Source of the DNA: Bacteroides intestinalis
GTDB lineage: Bacteria > Bacteroidota > Bacteroidia > Bacteroidales > Bacteroidaceae
Length of the DNA stretch: 64,000 nt
NCBI RefSeq assembly: GCF_902364365.1
Contig: NZ_CABJDN010000004.1
Span: 328,705 to 392,704 of the forward strand
Reading direction: 5' to 3'
How positions within the stretch are numbered: the first letter of the stretch is position 1; each line of letters starts with the position of its first letter. Below the pieces are notes generated by a model. It had not been told where the DNA came from. It saw nothing but the letters and a program-made list of their open reading frames with translations, and ran no database searches. Both the position numbers and the translations under genes were made by a program. Positions 28,169 through 37,852 of the stretch are shown piece after piece.

Positions 28169-30913
28169 ATGAAGACACATAAAAGAAAAGAACTGAAATC
28201 CGCAGAAATTCTGGTTTTTGTGATACTTTTGGTATGTCACGTTTTTCCTTTGCAAGCAAATCTAACAGCCGTACGGAATTTAGATAATGGAAGTGGTCTG
28301 CAAGATCCGAAAGTAAGTTGCATCATGAAAGACTCAAAAGGATTTGTTTGGTTTGGTACTTTAAATACGATCCAACGTTTTGATGGCGTACAATTTAAGT
28401 GTTTTTATTTTCCAGAACAGGTAGAGAAAGTTTTTGTAATTAAAGAGATAGAGAATTCTGATTTTTTAATAGGAACCAATAAAGGACTATGGAAATATGA
28501 AGCCAAATCCGAAATCCTTCTTCGTATATTTCCCGAGATAAATTTTCCGGTTCGTTCTTTGTGTTATATAAATGGCAAGGTATATGTGGGAACTTCTAAT
28601 GGCATATATATTATTGACAAAGAGCAAAAACTGGAACATCTTCGGATTACCGATGAAATTTCTGCATACAATCAGATTATAGGTGCATATGCTACAGCTA
28701 AAGATATTTGGTTCCTCTCTCCTGAGGGGATTATTGCTTACACATTATCAACTGGAGGTATCCGTATTTATGGTAAGGATGTTAAGTTCACATCTAAATT
28801 ATCATGTGTAGTTGGTAACGACAAATTGCTTTATATCGGTACCGTTACTCATGGAGTAGTGATATTTGATATGCTTTCGGGAGAGTATTCATCTTTTCTT
28901 CCGTCGGTAGGTAATAATCATGTTTCAGCCCTTTCTTTGCGTGACGGAATATTATGTTGTGGGACTTTAGGGAGTGGCGTCTTTTTTATTTCTCTGCCTG
29001 AACAACAAATTATTCATTCTATATCTGCAATCCCCAATGATAATGATGAATATCTGACTTCAGATATGATATCTTGTCTGTTGCTGGATAATATGAATGT
29101 GTTGTGGATAGGGAGTACCAGTTATATGGGAGTAGATTATCTGCAATTCCGTAATAAACCTTTTTACCCTTATAGATTTGGAAATCAAGAACTACGCAAC
29201 AAGGTGTTTAATAGTTTGTACTTTGTTGATGGTATAAAACTTTTAGGAACTCCGAATGGATTTTATTATATTTGTGCATCAAAGTCGCAGATTGAATATT
29301 TCCCTTCTTCTCTGGAAAAAAACAGTTTCGGATATACTTCCGCTTTCATCAAATATAATGATGATATTTTAATTGGAACAAGGGGGGGAGGGGCTTATAA
29401 GTTGGACAGGCACACTTTGCAGTTATCTAAGTTTACTGAGACTAACCTGGATGTGAATTCCTTTGCAATTGACAATCAAGGATATTTATGGATTACAACA
29501 TTGAATGGGCTCTATTGCTATAATAAGGATTTAAAGATAGAGAAAGTATATACAAACTTAAATTCTACGTTGGTCGATGATAAAGTGAATTACTTGTATA
29601 TAGATACTAAGGAAAGGTGCTGGGTAGCTACAGATAAAGGATTACAATTCTTGAATACTAAAGAGGGTATTTTCTCAGACGAAAGTTTGCCAGCCGAATT
29701 ACATGAGTTACCGCCGGTAACTTATATGACAGAAGATCGTCAGGGGAACTTTTTGTTTTGTTTTAATAAAAACCGGGTGTTTATTTGTGATAGCACTTTT
29801 AATCATTTACGCTATGTGTGTACTCCCGAAGATGCTGGTTATCTGGGGTATTCTATACGCGAGGTTTTACAAGATAAAGCTAATAACTATTGGCTTGTCG
29901 GATCACGTGGGGTTGTAAAAGGAGATAGTGCCCTCAATCATTTCACCTTATTTTCTTCTACTGAAGGATTGCCGGAACCTTATTCAAATGATGGACAATT
30001 ATGCGGTGATACTATCTGGCTGGCTACTGCAAAAGGTATTGTTTTTGCTGATATTCATTCTGTACCTCAGTCTGCCCCTACTGTTATCTCTGATTTTCTG
30101 GTAAATGGTGTATCTGTGTTGGCTGAATATGGAGAACTGATAGAAAAGAGAGGGGTTATTGCTTTACCTGAAGACCAGAATACTCTGGATATTACTTTTG
30201 CCACGCTTACTTATGATGTTCCAGACTTGATGATATATGAATATCAATTAGAGGGATATGATAAAGAGTGGAAAATATTGAGAGGTATAAACTCGATCAA
30301 GTTTTCTAACTTGTCCCCCGGAGAGTATACCTTTAAAGTGCGTAAGCAAATGGATGAGAATAGTATGCAGAGTTTCCAAATTAGAATCCGCTCTTCTTTA
30401 TCTGCATGGCTGTGGTTAGGATTTGCCTTGGGTGGAGTTTTAATAGCTGGTGTTATTTATACTATTGAAAAGAAACGGCGGGGAAAAAAGACTGTTCAGG
30501 TGAAGCCACTTCATAATGAAGAAGAGAAGTACCGCTTTAATAAAAAGATAAGTGACGAAGAAGCGCAGGTCTTAATTAGTAAACTGAAAAATTATATGGA
30601 AAAGGAACGGGCTTTTTTGAACCCGGAACTTAAATTAGCCCATGTAGCGGACGCCGTAGGTACTTCTACTCAAACACTTTCTCAAATTTTTAATGTAAAC
30701 CTTAAAACACGCTATTATGATTTTGTCAATGAGTATCGTATTGATGAATTTAAGCGTCTGGTCAGTTCTAATGAAAAGGATCGTTATACTTTGAAAGCAT
30801 TGGCTGGATTATGTGGTTTTAGTTCATATACTACTTTTTTCCGTGCTTTTAAAGAAACTACCGGTATTACTCCCAATGAATATATGCAGCAAGTAGAACC
30901 AACGGGCAGATAA
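28169..30913 (+). CDS. Membrane propeller-sensor AraC regulator without kinase or receiver
   Basis: A 914-residue protein with the sensor half of an HTCS joined directly to DNA-binding output. After an N-terminal signal/anchor, two-component-regulator propeller repeats run to about residue 660 (DSKGFVWFGT, DNMNVLWIGST, DNQGYLWITT, DTKERCWVATDKGL). A Y_Y_Y domain follows (about 665-735; YEYQLEGYDKEWKIL, FSNLSPGEYTFKVR). One transmembrane helix spans about 745-768, then basic KKRRGKK, a linker and an AraC double HTH from about 793 (FLNPELKLAHVADAVGTSTQTLSQIF; LCGFSSYTTFFRAFKETTG). No H-box, ATPase or receiver segment lies between helix and HTH. It should therefore sense a periplasmic ligand and act on DNA from the membrane without phosphorelay. 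It precedes the PUL 2 susC in the same direction and is its likely activator. Confidence 0.9.
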   Translation: MKTHKRKELKSAEILVFVILLVCHVFPLQANLTAVRNLDNGSGLQDPKVSCIMKDSKGFVWFGTLNTIQRFDGVQFKCFYFPEQVEKVFVIKEIENSDFLIGTNKGLWKYEAKSEILLRIFPEINFPVRSLCYINGKVYVGTSNGIYIIDKEQKLEHLRITDEISAYNQIIGAYATAKDIWFLSPEGIIAYTLSTGGIRIYGKDVKFTSKLSCVVGNDKLLYIGTVTHGVVIFDMLSGEYSSFLPSVGNNHVSALSLRDGILCCGTLGSGVFFISLPEQQIIHSISAIPNDNDEYLTSDMISCLLLDNMNVLWIGSTSYMGVDYLQFRNKPFYPYRFGNQELRNKVFNSLYFVDGIKLLGTPNGFYYICASKSQIEYFPSSLEKNSFGYTSAFIKYNDDILIGTRGGGAYKLDRHTLQLSKFTETNLDVNSFAIDNQGYLWITTLNGLYCYNKDLKIEKVYTNLNSTLVDDKVNYLYIDTKERCWVATDKGLQFLNTKEGIFSDESLPAELHELPPVTYMTEDRQGNFLFCFNKNRVFICDSTFNHLRYVCTPEDAGYLGYSIREVLQDKANNYWLVGSRGVVKGDSALNHFTLFSSTEGLPEPYSNDGQLCGDTIWLATAKGIVFADIHSVPQSAPTVISDFLVNGVSVLAEYGELIEKRGVIALPEDQNTLDITFATLTYDVPDLMIYEYQLEGYDKEWKILRGINSIKFSNLSPGEYTFKVRKQMDENSMQSFQIRIRSSLSAWLWLGFALGGVLIAGVIYTIEKKRRGKKTVQVKPLHNEEEKYRFNKKISDEEAQVLISKLKNYMEKERAFLNPELKLAHVADAVGTSTQTLSQIFNVNLKTRYYDFVNEYRIDEFKRLVSSNEKDRYTLKALAGLCGFSSYTTFFRAFKETTGITPNEYMQQVEPTGR

Positions 30914-30917
30914 TGGT

Positions 30918-30980
30918 AATACACTTCCTTTTTCCCTTTTTCAGTGGTTACTTTTATTGCATACGATTGTTTGCAATCGT
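30918..30980 (+). terminator. Possible terminator structures after the PUL 2 regulator
   Basis: GTAA..CACT and AGTG.TTAC can pair across a pyrimidine-rich loop, ending in TTTTATT near 30958. A second perfect hairpin ACGATTG-TTTG-CAATCGT sits at 30963-30980. Neither is a textbook terminator. Confidence 0.4.
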
Positions 30981-31033
30981 GTTGTGTAATTTGCAAAGTT
31001 CTGAAAATTAATGATTTAATTTGAATGATGTTT

Positions 31034-31101
31034 CATACGAATGAACGGAATATAATAGCCTGTATTTCGTATGCTTTTGTGTCTTTTCATGCTTAATTTT
31101 G
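31034..31101 (+). promoter_or_regulatory. Candidate operator and -7 box for PUL 2 susC
   Basis: CATACGAA (31034-31041) and TTCGTATG (31066-31073) form an exact inverted repeat with a 24-bp spacer. A -7 box TAATTTTG follows at 31094-31101. The distance to the susC start leaves a leader of about 60 nt. The inverted repeat is a plausible binding site for the dimeric AraC-type regulator encoded just upstream. Confidence 0.5.
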
Positions 31102-31166
31102 TTGTCGGTAACTGATATAAGCCGGCATATCAGTACTTCTTTTAGGTACAATTTAAATTAATATTT

Positions 31167-34133
31167 ATGAAACGACACAGTCAAATGTTATGTTTATTCA
31201 GGAGGCTTTGGATAGCTTGTCTGATGCTATGTATTACCACTTTTTGTGTGCATGCGCAGAATACAATAACGGGTACGGTAAAGGATGTAGCTGGTGAACC
31301 GATTATCGGTGCAAATATATTGGTAAAAGGCACCACTAATAATGGTACGATTACTGATATCGATGGTAATTTCTCTTTGGGAGTACCGGTTGGAGGAGTC
31401 TTGGAAGTTTCTTTCATCGGTTATGTAAAGCAAGAGGTTTCAGTCGGTGGAAATAAGTATATAAATATTGTATTGATAGAAGATGCTACAACACTTGATG
31501 ATGTGGTAGTAATAGGTTATGGTACGACCAAAAAAAGTGATCTGACAGCTTCCGTGGCTTCTGTGAAAGGAGATGTTATTGCAGCTTCGGCATCTACCAG
31601 CATTACCGATGCTTTGCAAGGGAAGGTGCCGGGTATGGATATCCAGGCATCGCGTTATGAAGGTGATGACCGTGGTATTCGCATACGTGGTTCACGTTCA
31701 CTGAATGCCAGTAACACTCCGTTGGTAATTGTGGATGGAGTACCTGCTTCACTGGATGTGGTGAACATGAATGAAGTGGCATCTATCGAGGTCTTAAAAG
31801 ATGCATCCAGTGCGGCTATTTATGGTTCCCGTGGTGCTAACGGTGTAATTATTATTACGACCAAGCGTGGAAAGACGGGTAAGACAACTGTCAGCTATGA
31901 TGCTTTCTATGGAATCAGCAAGCCACATTTTATGGATATGATGCAAGGAGAGAAATTCGTGCAAATGCGTAGGGACTCATATAAAATTGCCAATAACTTA
32001 TGGGGACAGGAAGTGAGTGACGAAAAAATCTTCTCGAACGAAGAACTTCAGATGATTCGTGATGGAGAATACTATGATTGGCAGGATTTGGTATTTCGCG
32101 ATGGTGCTACACAAAAGCATAACCTGTCTGTATCTTCAGGCAACGAAAAAACAAAATTCAGTCTGAGTTTTGCTTACGAGAAGGATAAAGGCTACAATCA
32201 GAACAGTGAAGCAAAGAAGTTTTATTTCACCTCTACCATTGACCATAAACTTACTTCATGGCTCGATCTGGGTGCAACGATGCGGTTGCGTAAGCGCAAT
32301 AGTAGTGGCTTCGCTACTTATGGACAGGCATTATTTTATGGAACGCCTTTATCAAAACCTTATGACGAGAATGGAGATCTGATCATGTATCCTAATCCGC
32401 AGGAATCCAGTGTAAGTATTCTTGCAGATTATGTGGACGGACAGTATGCCAATGATACGGAGAATACAAGCGTGAATATGGTTTTCTCTGCAAATGTCCA
32501 TCCGTTACGCAATCTGTCCTTGCATAGTAATTTCGGATATACATATAGTGATACGAAAAAAGGATTCTTTTATGGGAGTGAATCTTTTCAGGCAAATGGT
32601 GGGTTGAACCGCTCAGGTAAAAGCGGTCAGAATTCATATACGATGACTTGGAATAATACGCTAACCTATGATAATACCTTTAATGAGCATCATATCACTT
32701 TGGATGCCATAACTGAAATACAGAATTATCAATATGATGAAATGTCGGCTGAGGGCAGGAATCTGGATGTGGAGCAGTTGCTTTATCACAATTTGGGTAC
32801 TAATACTGAAAATCAGAAGATAGGCAGCGGTTACAGTAATTGGGCATTAGCTTCATTTATGGGACGTGTGCGTTACGATTATCAGGGAAAGTATTTGGCT
32901 AATATCTCAGTTCGTTCTGATGGATCGTCTCGTTTGGCTAAAGGCAACCAATGGGCTACATTCTTCTCAGGAGGTCTGGCGTGGAGAATTTCAGAAGAAC
33001 CGTTTATGAAAAATATCGGATGGATTTCTAACCTGAAGTTACGTTATGCCTATGGAACAGTAGGTAATCAGGCAATTGATCCTTATTCTACCCTGGCAGG
33101 TTTGGGAAGTTATGGTTATCAGTTTGGAGAAGGAGGAAAAGGTCTATATGCTTATCGCCCCGATAAACTGGTAAACAAGAATTTGGGTTGGGAAATTACG
33201 CATACCAATAACATCGGTTTAGATTTTGGTTTATTCAATAACAGGATTTCAGGTTATATTGAATTTTATGATACCCGTACCAAAGATCTTCTGATGCAGC
33301 GCAGCATTCCTTTGACCACCGGCTTTTCCCGTATTTGGCAAAATATTGGTAAAACCCAGAACAAAGGTATTGAGCTTTCTTTGAATGGCATATTGGTGGA
33401 CACAAAAGATATCCAGTGGGATATGAACCTGAATATGTCTGTCAATGAGAACAAAATCATAAGTTTGACGAATGATCAGGATGACATCTCAAACAAATGG
33501 TTCATCGGTAAGCCCATTAATGTGATTTATGATTATGAAAAAGCAGGTATCTGGCAAACCAATGAGGCAGAAGAAGCAGCTAAATATGGTTGTAAGCCGG
33601 GAGACGTGAAAATCAGAGATCTGAAGCAAGATGGACAGATTACAGCTGATGATAAGAAGATCTTGGGCTCTACTGATCCGAAGTATATTGTTTCATTAGG
33701 CAGTTCGTTCAAGTGGAAGAATTTAGATTTCTCCTTCAATCTTTCAAGCAGGTGGGATTATGTGTTCTATGATGATGCGTATGGATGGCACGTGATCCTG
33801 ACTGGTACCAGATGGGTGCCCGATGTAAACTACTGGACGCCGGATAATCCTTCAAACGACTATCCGAGAGCCGATGCAACCTGGGCCGATCACCGCGAGT
33901 TGTGTGGTTATATGAAAGGTGACTATATTAAAATGCAGGATATGACATTGGGGTATGATTTTCATTCATTGCTAAAGCGATATATCCCGGTGAGCAAAGC
34001 ACGTTTTTATGTACAGTTGCGTAATGCTTTTTATCTGTACAGAGCAGCTAAGGAAGATGTGATTCCTGAATCTCCCTCTATAGAACTGACAGTACCGAAG
34101 AGTATTAATTTTGGTGTGAATCTAACTTTTTAA
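31167..34133 (+). CDS. SusC-like TonB-dependent transporter (PUL 2)
   Basis: A 988-residue outer-membrane transporter. A signal peptide (ends near CVHAQ) is followed by the carboxypeptidase-like domain (GTVKDVAGEPIIGANILVKG, TDIDGNFSLGVP), the Ton-box-like DDVVVIGYGTTKKSDLT, plug (DALQGKVPGMDI, IEVLKDASSAAIYGSRGANG) and barrel ending in NFGVNLTF. It pairs with the SusD gene 12 bases downstream. It is shorter than the PUL 1 and PUL 3 transporters (1105 and 1110 residues) and similar in length to that of PUL 4 (987). Substrate is unknown; the only linked enzyme is GH31, which suggests an alpha-linked glucoside, xyloside or galactoside. Confidence 0.97.
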   Translation: MKRHSQMLCLFRRLWIACLMLCITTFCVHAQNTITGTVKDVAGEPIIGANILVKGTTNNGTITDIDGNFSLGVPVGGVLEVSFIGYVKQEVSVGGNKYINIVLIEDATTLDDVVVIGYGTTKKSDLTASVASVKGDVIAASASTSITDALQGKVPGMDIQASRYEGDDRGIRIRGSRSLNASNTPLVIVDGVPASLDVVNMNEVASIEVLKDASSAAIYGSRGANGVIIITTKRGKTGKTTVSYDAFYGISKPHFMDMMQGEKFVQMRRDSYKIANNLWGQEVSDEKIFSNEELQMIRDGEYYDWQDLVFRDGATQKHNLSVSSGNEKTKFSLSFAYEKDKGYNQNSEAKKFYFTSTIDHKLTSWLDLGATMRLRKRNSSGFATYGQALFYGTPLSKPYDENGDLIMYPNPQESSVSILADYVDGQYANDTENTSVNMVFSANVHPLRNLSLHSNFGYTYSDTKKGFFYGSESFQANGGLNRSGKSGQNSYTMTWNNTLTYDNTFNEHHITLDAITEIQNYQYDEMSAEGRNLDVEQLLYHNLGTNTENQKIGSGYSNWALASFMGRVRYDYQGKYLANISVRSDGSSRLAKGNQWATFFSGGLAWRISEEPFMKNIGWISNLKLRYAYGTVGNQAIDPYSTLAGLGSYGYQFGEGGKGLYAYRPDKLVNKNLGWEITHTNNIGLDFGLFNNRISGYIEFYDTRTKDLLMQRSIPLTTGFSRIWQNIGKTQNKGIELSLNGILVDTKDIQWDMNLNMSVNENKIISLTNDQDDISNKWFIGKPINVIYDYEKAGIWQTNEAEEAAKYGCKPGDVKIRDLKQDGQITADDKKILGSTDPKYIVSLGSSFKWKNLDFSFNLSSRWDYVFYDDAYGWHVILTGTRWVPDVNYWTPDNPSNDYPRADATWADHRELCGYMKGDYIKMQDMTLGYDFHSLLKRYIPVSKARFYVQLRNAFYLYRAAKEDVIPESPSIELTVPKSINFGVNLTF

Positions 34134-34145
34134 AATCAGAACGAT

Positions 34146-35903
34146 ATGAAACTCAATTATAAATTATATTCAGTTTGTCTGTCCTTATTAATGACATTCT
34201 GTGGATGTGACAACTTTCTGGAAGAAACCCCGAAAGGATCTATTAATGATACGTATGCACAGACGGAAAAAGGTGCTGAGGCTGAGTTACTTTCATTGTA
34301 CCAGATTAATACTGAACTTCTGGAACAGTGGTTCATGGTAGGAGAACTGGGAAATGACCTGATGGCTTATGGGGGTAATGTACGTGACTATTGGAAAGGG
34401 CTGATTACTTATACCGATACATACATGATTGATAATGGCAGTAATGAAGGTCTTTGGAAATGGTTGTATGTGGCACTTTCCACTATCAATACGAGTATTA
34501 ATTCAATTAATGCTGCAGACTTTCATTCAGAAAGCAGACGAAGTGAACTTCTTTCAGAAGCCCATGCCCTGCGTGCTTTCTATTTGCATCAGATAGTTGA
34601 AATCTATGGACCCGCAGCATATTATGCCGAGACACCTATTACCAGTCCGGAAGAGATAGAAGGGACTCAGCCGGGGATTGCTACTTTTTATAAGCGTATT
34701 TTTGCTGATTTGGAGATTGCAGATCAGAGTTTGAAATCTCCTTCTGAAGTGCGGTCGTCAAGCTTCGGACGAATGGATCAGGGCATTGCCAAGGCTATTC
34801 GTATGCGTGCTTTGATGTCTTTGGCGGCTTATGACGAGGCATTGATCGGTGAAGTTGGAATGCAAAGCAAAAGGCACTGTTATGAAGAAGCGGTGAGCGT
34901 GGCTACAGAATTAAAGAATAACTACGGGTATAAATTAGAAAATGATTTCAGCCGTATCTTTTCACCGGATAATACTGAAAATGGTGAGATAATCTGGTCC
35001 ATACAATATGGTAACACAACATTTGATGCTCAGAACAATTTTATCCACCGTTATTGGGTCTCACAGGTAAATCGTTCGGTACGGTCTTATTCTAAAACAA
35101 TCAATGGCTTGCAGGCGCATAGCGTATTCTACGGACGTGAATATCGTGCAGTGATGCCTACCTATTATTTTATCAATGTATTCAATAAATATGATAAACG
35201 TCGGGATGCGACTTTCATATCAGGCTATTGCCGTACAGACGATTGGAACGAACTACCCGATTTCTCAGACACTTTATTGATCCGTGCACTCGATGTTCTT
35301 CCTCAGGAAGTTAAGGCGGCTTATGAGAGTAGGGGAATTATCTGTGATGATATAGCCGATATCTATGATACTCAGACGGGAGCAGTCTTGAGTAATTCCA
35401 ATGTACGCAGTTGTGCCAATAATGTGATAAAATGGTTGGATACCAGTCGCTCAACTGCAAAACAGGAATATGCTTATAAGGATGCCATACTGATTCGGTT
35501 GGGAGAAGTTTATATTACGCTGGCGGAAGCTTATATTCGTTTGGGCAGAGAGGATGAAGCTGCACAAGTAATAACGGAGCTTCGCCAACGGGCTTTGATA
35601 CCTGGTCACGAAGAGGCATTGACTGTGAATCCGGAAGATATCAATATACCATTTATTCTGGATGAAGGTGCCCGTGAACTGGGAGGAGAACTTTTTAGAT
35701 GGCAGATGCTGAAGCGTGCATTGGATAAAGATGCCTTTTGCCAATGGATTAAGGAAAAGAATCCCGACACGAATCCGGATAATGGCGTAAACGGTATAGG
35801 AATTAAACCCTATCACATTAATCGTCCGGTGCCTTTGTCTACCATTAATAGTTATAAAGTTCTGAATATAGAGTTCAGGCAAAATGAAGGTTATGCACAA
35901 TAA
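34146..35903 (+). CDS. SusD-like surface glycan-binding lipoprotein (PUL 2)
   Basis: A 585-residue lipoprotein whose signal sequence ends in a Cys-rich segment (MTFCGCDNFLEETPKGS). The lipid-bearing residue is probably the Cys just before DNFLEE. The TPR-like helices (SEAHALRAFYLHQIVEIYGPAAYYAETP), the RLGEVYITLAEAYIRLGRED region and the DEGARELGGELFRWQMLKRA motif are typical of the RagB/SusD family. It covers the SusC channel encoded 12 bases upstream. Unlike the other three susD genes in this window, no strong hairpin separates it from the next gene; GH31 starts 19 bases after its stop. Confidence 0.96.
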   Translation: MKLNYKLYSVCLSLLMTFCGCDNFLEETPKGSINDTYAQTEKGAEAELLSLYQINTELLEQWFMVGELGNDLMAYGGNVRDYWKGLITYTDTYMIDNGSNEGLWKWLYVALSTINTSINSINAADFHSESRRSELLSEAHALRAFYLHQIVEIYGPAAYYAETPITSPEEIEGTQPGIATFYKRIFADLEIADQSLKSPSEVRSSSFGRMDQGIAKAIRMRALMSLAAYDEALIGEVGMQSKRHCYEEAVSVATELKNNYGYKLENDFSRIFSPDNTENGEIIWSIQYGNTTFDAQNNFIHRYWVSQVNRSVRSYSKTINGLQAHSVFYGREYRAVMPTYYFINVFNKYDKRRDATFISGYCRTDDWNELPDFSDTLLIRALDVLPQEVKAAYESRGIICDDIADIYDTQTGAVLSNSNVRSCANNVIKWLDTSRSTAKQEYAYKDAILIRLGEVYITLAEAYIRLGREDEAAQVITELRQRALIPGHEEALTVNPEDINIPFILDEGARELGGELFRWQMLKRALDKDAFCQWIKEKNPDTNPDNGVNGIGIKPYHINRPVPLSTINSYKVLNIEFRQNEGYAQ

Positions 35904-35922
35904 TATAGAAAAACAAAATAAT

Positions 35923-37539
35923 ATGAAGAAAATTTTATTACTTGCAATTTCGATTCTAATAGGTGTGTCTATCAAAGCTCAAAATCCGCCGATTACTCCG
36001 GCGTGGGCCTTTGAACATATAGCATGGGAAGATAGCATTAATACAACAGAAGGCGCTAAAGCTTTGGTTGAGGGGTATTTGCAACGTGAAATTCCGGTAG
36101 GGGCCGTTATAATTGATAGCCCTTGGAGTACGACTTATAATGATTTTAATTGGGACACGCAACGCTATTCAGACCCGAAGGAGATGATTAATTATTTTAA
36201 AAGTAAAGATGTGAAGGTACTTCTCTGGCTTACGGGAGCAGTTAATATAAAGTGTAAGGATACCCGTTTTCAGAAAAGCGATACGTACGACGAAGTCGTT
36301 TCCAAGGGATATGGCATAAATAAGAGTGAGCCACATACCTGGTGGAAAGGAGAAGGTGTACATATTGATTTTACCAATAAGGAGGCGGTGGACTGGTGGT
36401 ATAAGCAGCTGGATAAAGTTTTTATCGACGGAGTTTACGGTTGGAAAGTTGACCAGGGAGAATTTTGGTTTGGCGATATTCTCGACACTTCTATCGGGCA
36501 GATGAGTAATGAACAGTTCCGTCCTTATTATTATGATGCGATGTATGATTATACGGTGAAGAAAAATCCGCAAGGCATCATCATCGCTCGTCCTTATTCT
36601 CATCAGGGAGGTTATGCAGCGAGTGTAGAAAAGATGAATATGGGTTGGTGTGGAGACTTCTCCGGTGACTGGAAAGGTTTGAAACTGCAAATTCAGAATA
36701 TTTATCAGTCTGCAAAACGTGGTTATGGTTCACCGGGGTGTGAGGTTGCAGGCTTTTTCATGAAGCGTTCCAATAAAGAGCAGTTTGTGAGGTATGCACA
36801 ATTTGGTTGTATGACTGCTTGTATGATTAATGGTGGTGAAAATGGTGCTTTCAGCAATCATCTGCCTTGGTGGCATGGAAAAGATGTGGAAGATATCTAT
36901 CGTTATTGTGTCGTATTACACAATGAGCTGATTCCTTATCTTTTCTCAACTGTTGTGGATGCACATTTGTATGGTGGTTCTTTGATAAAGAATGCTTCTT
37001 ATGAAGAAGAAAGTCATCAGGTAGGAGATTATTTGTTTACCAAGGCTATTACGTCAGATGATAACCATGCATCGTTTCATCTTCCTTCCGAAGGAGAATG
37101 GATTAATTTCTATGATGGGAAGAAATATGCTCCGGGCAGTCTGATTGAGGAAGCATATCCGTTAGAGCGCTTTCCTTTGTTTGTAAAAGCAGGAGCTATT
37201 CTACCACTGAATGTAACCAATGGACTAACCGGACTGGGAGATGCTTCAATGGCAGGGCGTAGAACTGTTATGATTTATCCGAATGGGGTCACTACTCGTT
37301 TGTTACATCTACCATGCGGAGATGGCATTGAGTATGAAGATTGTTTGGTGACTTACGATGAACAGAAAGGCAAACTGCAAGTCAACAGTATCACATCACA
37401 GAAATATACTCTTGTTTTAAAGAATATGCCATCTGTGAAGAAGGTGAAGAATTCTGTTTCATGGAAGTATGATGCTGCAAAACAAGAACTGCGTATTGAC
37501 GCAGAGGGAAAGAAACTAAATATAGAAGTTTTCTTGTAA
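35923..37539 (+). CDS. Short GH31 glycoside hydrolase
   Basis: ATG 35923 gives the signal peptide MKKILLLAISILIGVSIKAQ; an in-frame ATG at 35884 overlaps susD and is rejected. The mature protein of about 520 residues lacks most of the N-terminal beta-sandwich of classical GH31 enzymes and begins almost at the barrel (TPAWAFEHIAWED). The nucleophile is Asp177 in YGWKVDQGEFWFG and the acid/base Asp245 in GWCGDFSGDWKGL. A C-terminal beta-domain follows. GH31 members include alpha-glucosidases, alpha-xylosidases, alpha-galactosidases and sulfoquinovosidases; the short form here does not let me choose. It is the only enzyme of PUL 2, so other enzymes elsewhere in the genome probably complete the pathway. 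Confidence 0.88.
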   Translation: MKKILLLAISILIGVSIKAQNPPITPAWAFEHIAWEDSINTTEGAKALVEGYLQREIPVGAVIIDSPWSTTYNDFNWDTQRYSDPKEMINYFKSKDVKVLLWLTGAVNIKCKDTRFQKSDTYDEVVSKGYGINKSEPHTWWKGEGVHIDFTNKEAVDWWYKQLDKVFIDGVYGWKVDQGEFWFGDILDTSIGQMSNEQFRPYYYDAMYDYTVKKNPQGIIIARPYSHQGGYAASVEKMNMGWCGDFSGDWKGLKLQIQNIYQSAKRGYGSPGCEVAGFFMKRSNKEQFVRYAQFGCMTACMINGGENGAFSNHLPWWHGKDVEDIYRYCVVLHNELIPYLFSTVVDAHLYGGSLIKNASYEEESHQVGDYLFTKAITSDDNHASFHLPSEGEWINFYDGKKYAPGSLIEEAYPLERFPLFVKAGAILPLNVTNGLTGLGDASMAGRRTVMIYPNGVTTRLLHLPCGDGIEYEDCLVTYDEQKGKLQVNSITSQKYTLVLKNMPSVKKVKNSVSWKYDAAKQELRIDAEGKKLNIEVFL

Positions 37540-37641
37540 CTAGTGGGTATAGACTACTTTGATGCATGGAAAAAGTGTATTTTGACTGATTTATCACCTT
37601 TTATGAAACAATTGTGCTACTACAGAATAGAAATTTCACCC

Positions 37642-37649
37642 TATCTTTG
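37642..37649 (+). promoter_or_regulatory. Orphan -7 box in the GH31-HTCS gap
   Basis: TATCTTTG is a canonical Bacteroides -7 box, and transcription would start near 37656. No protein gene lies downstream on this strand before the terminator, so it would drive a non-coding transcript. Confidence 0.5.
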
Positions 37650-37655
37650 CAACAT

Positions 37656-37792
37656 CGACAATAGGTTATAGATTAACATAAGATTGGTATTAATAAACAA
37701 AGGGTAGTTTTTTTAGTCACAGTTTTCAGTAGGTAGTATTTATAGAGAGCGGACATTCTTTCAAGTAGAGAGGATGTCCGTTTCATTTTTCT
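37656..37792 (+). ncRNA. Candidate small RNA
   Basis: A transcript of about 135 nt is predicted from the -7 box at 37642-37649 to the hairpin and T-run ending at 37792. It would overlap no gene but end 61 bases before the 3' end of the convergent HTCS. Bacteroides PULs are known to carry small RNAs near susC or regulator genes. Only the promoter/terminator geometry supports this; the terminator could simply end the GH31 operon. Confidence 0.4.
37750..37792 (+). terminator. Terminator on the plus strand
   Basis: CGGACATTCTTTC (37750-37762) pairs with GAGAGGATGTCCG (37768-37780) over 13 bp including two G-T pairs, with a 5-nt loop. A T-rich tail (37781-37792) follows. Confidence 0.82.
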
Positions 37793-37852
37793 TCTCCATA
37801 GTAAATTTATCATTCCCGGTTGATTGAAAATGCAGCATATCAAGAAGACAAT

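Larger units (their letters stand above)
37540..37852. other. 313-bp convergent gap containing a promoter-terminator pair
   Basis: The gap between GH31 and the convergent HTCS holds no credible open reading frame. It contains a canonical -7 box at 37642 and a strong terminator at 37750-37792, both on the plus strand (see the small-RNA entry). Confidence 0.7.
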
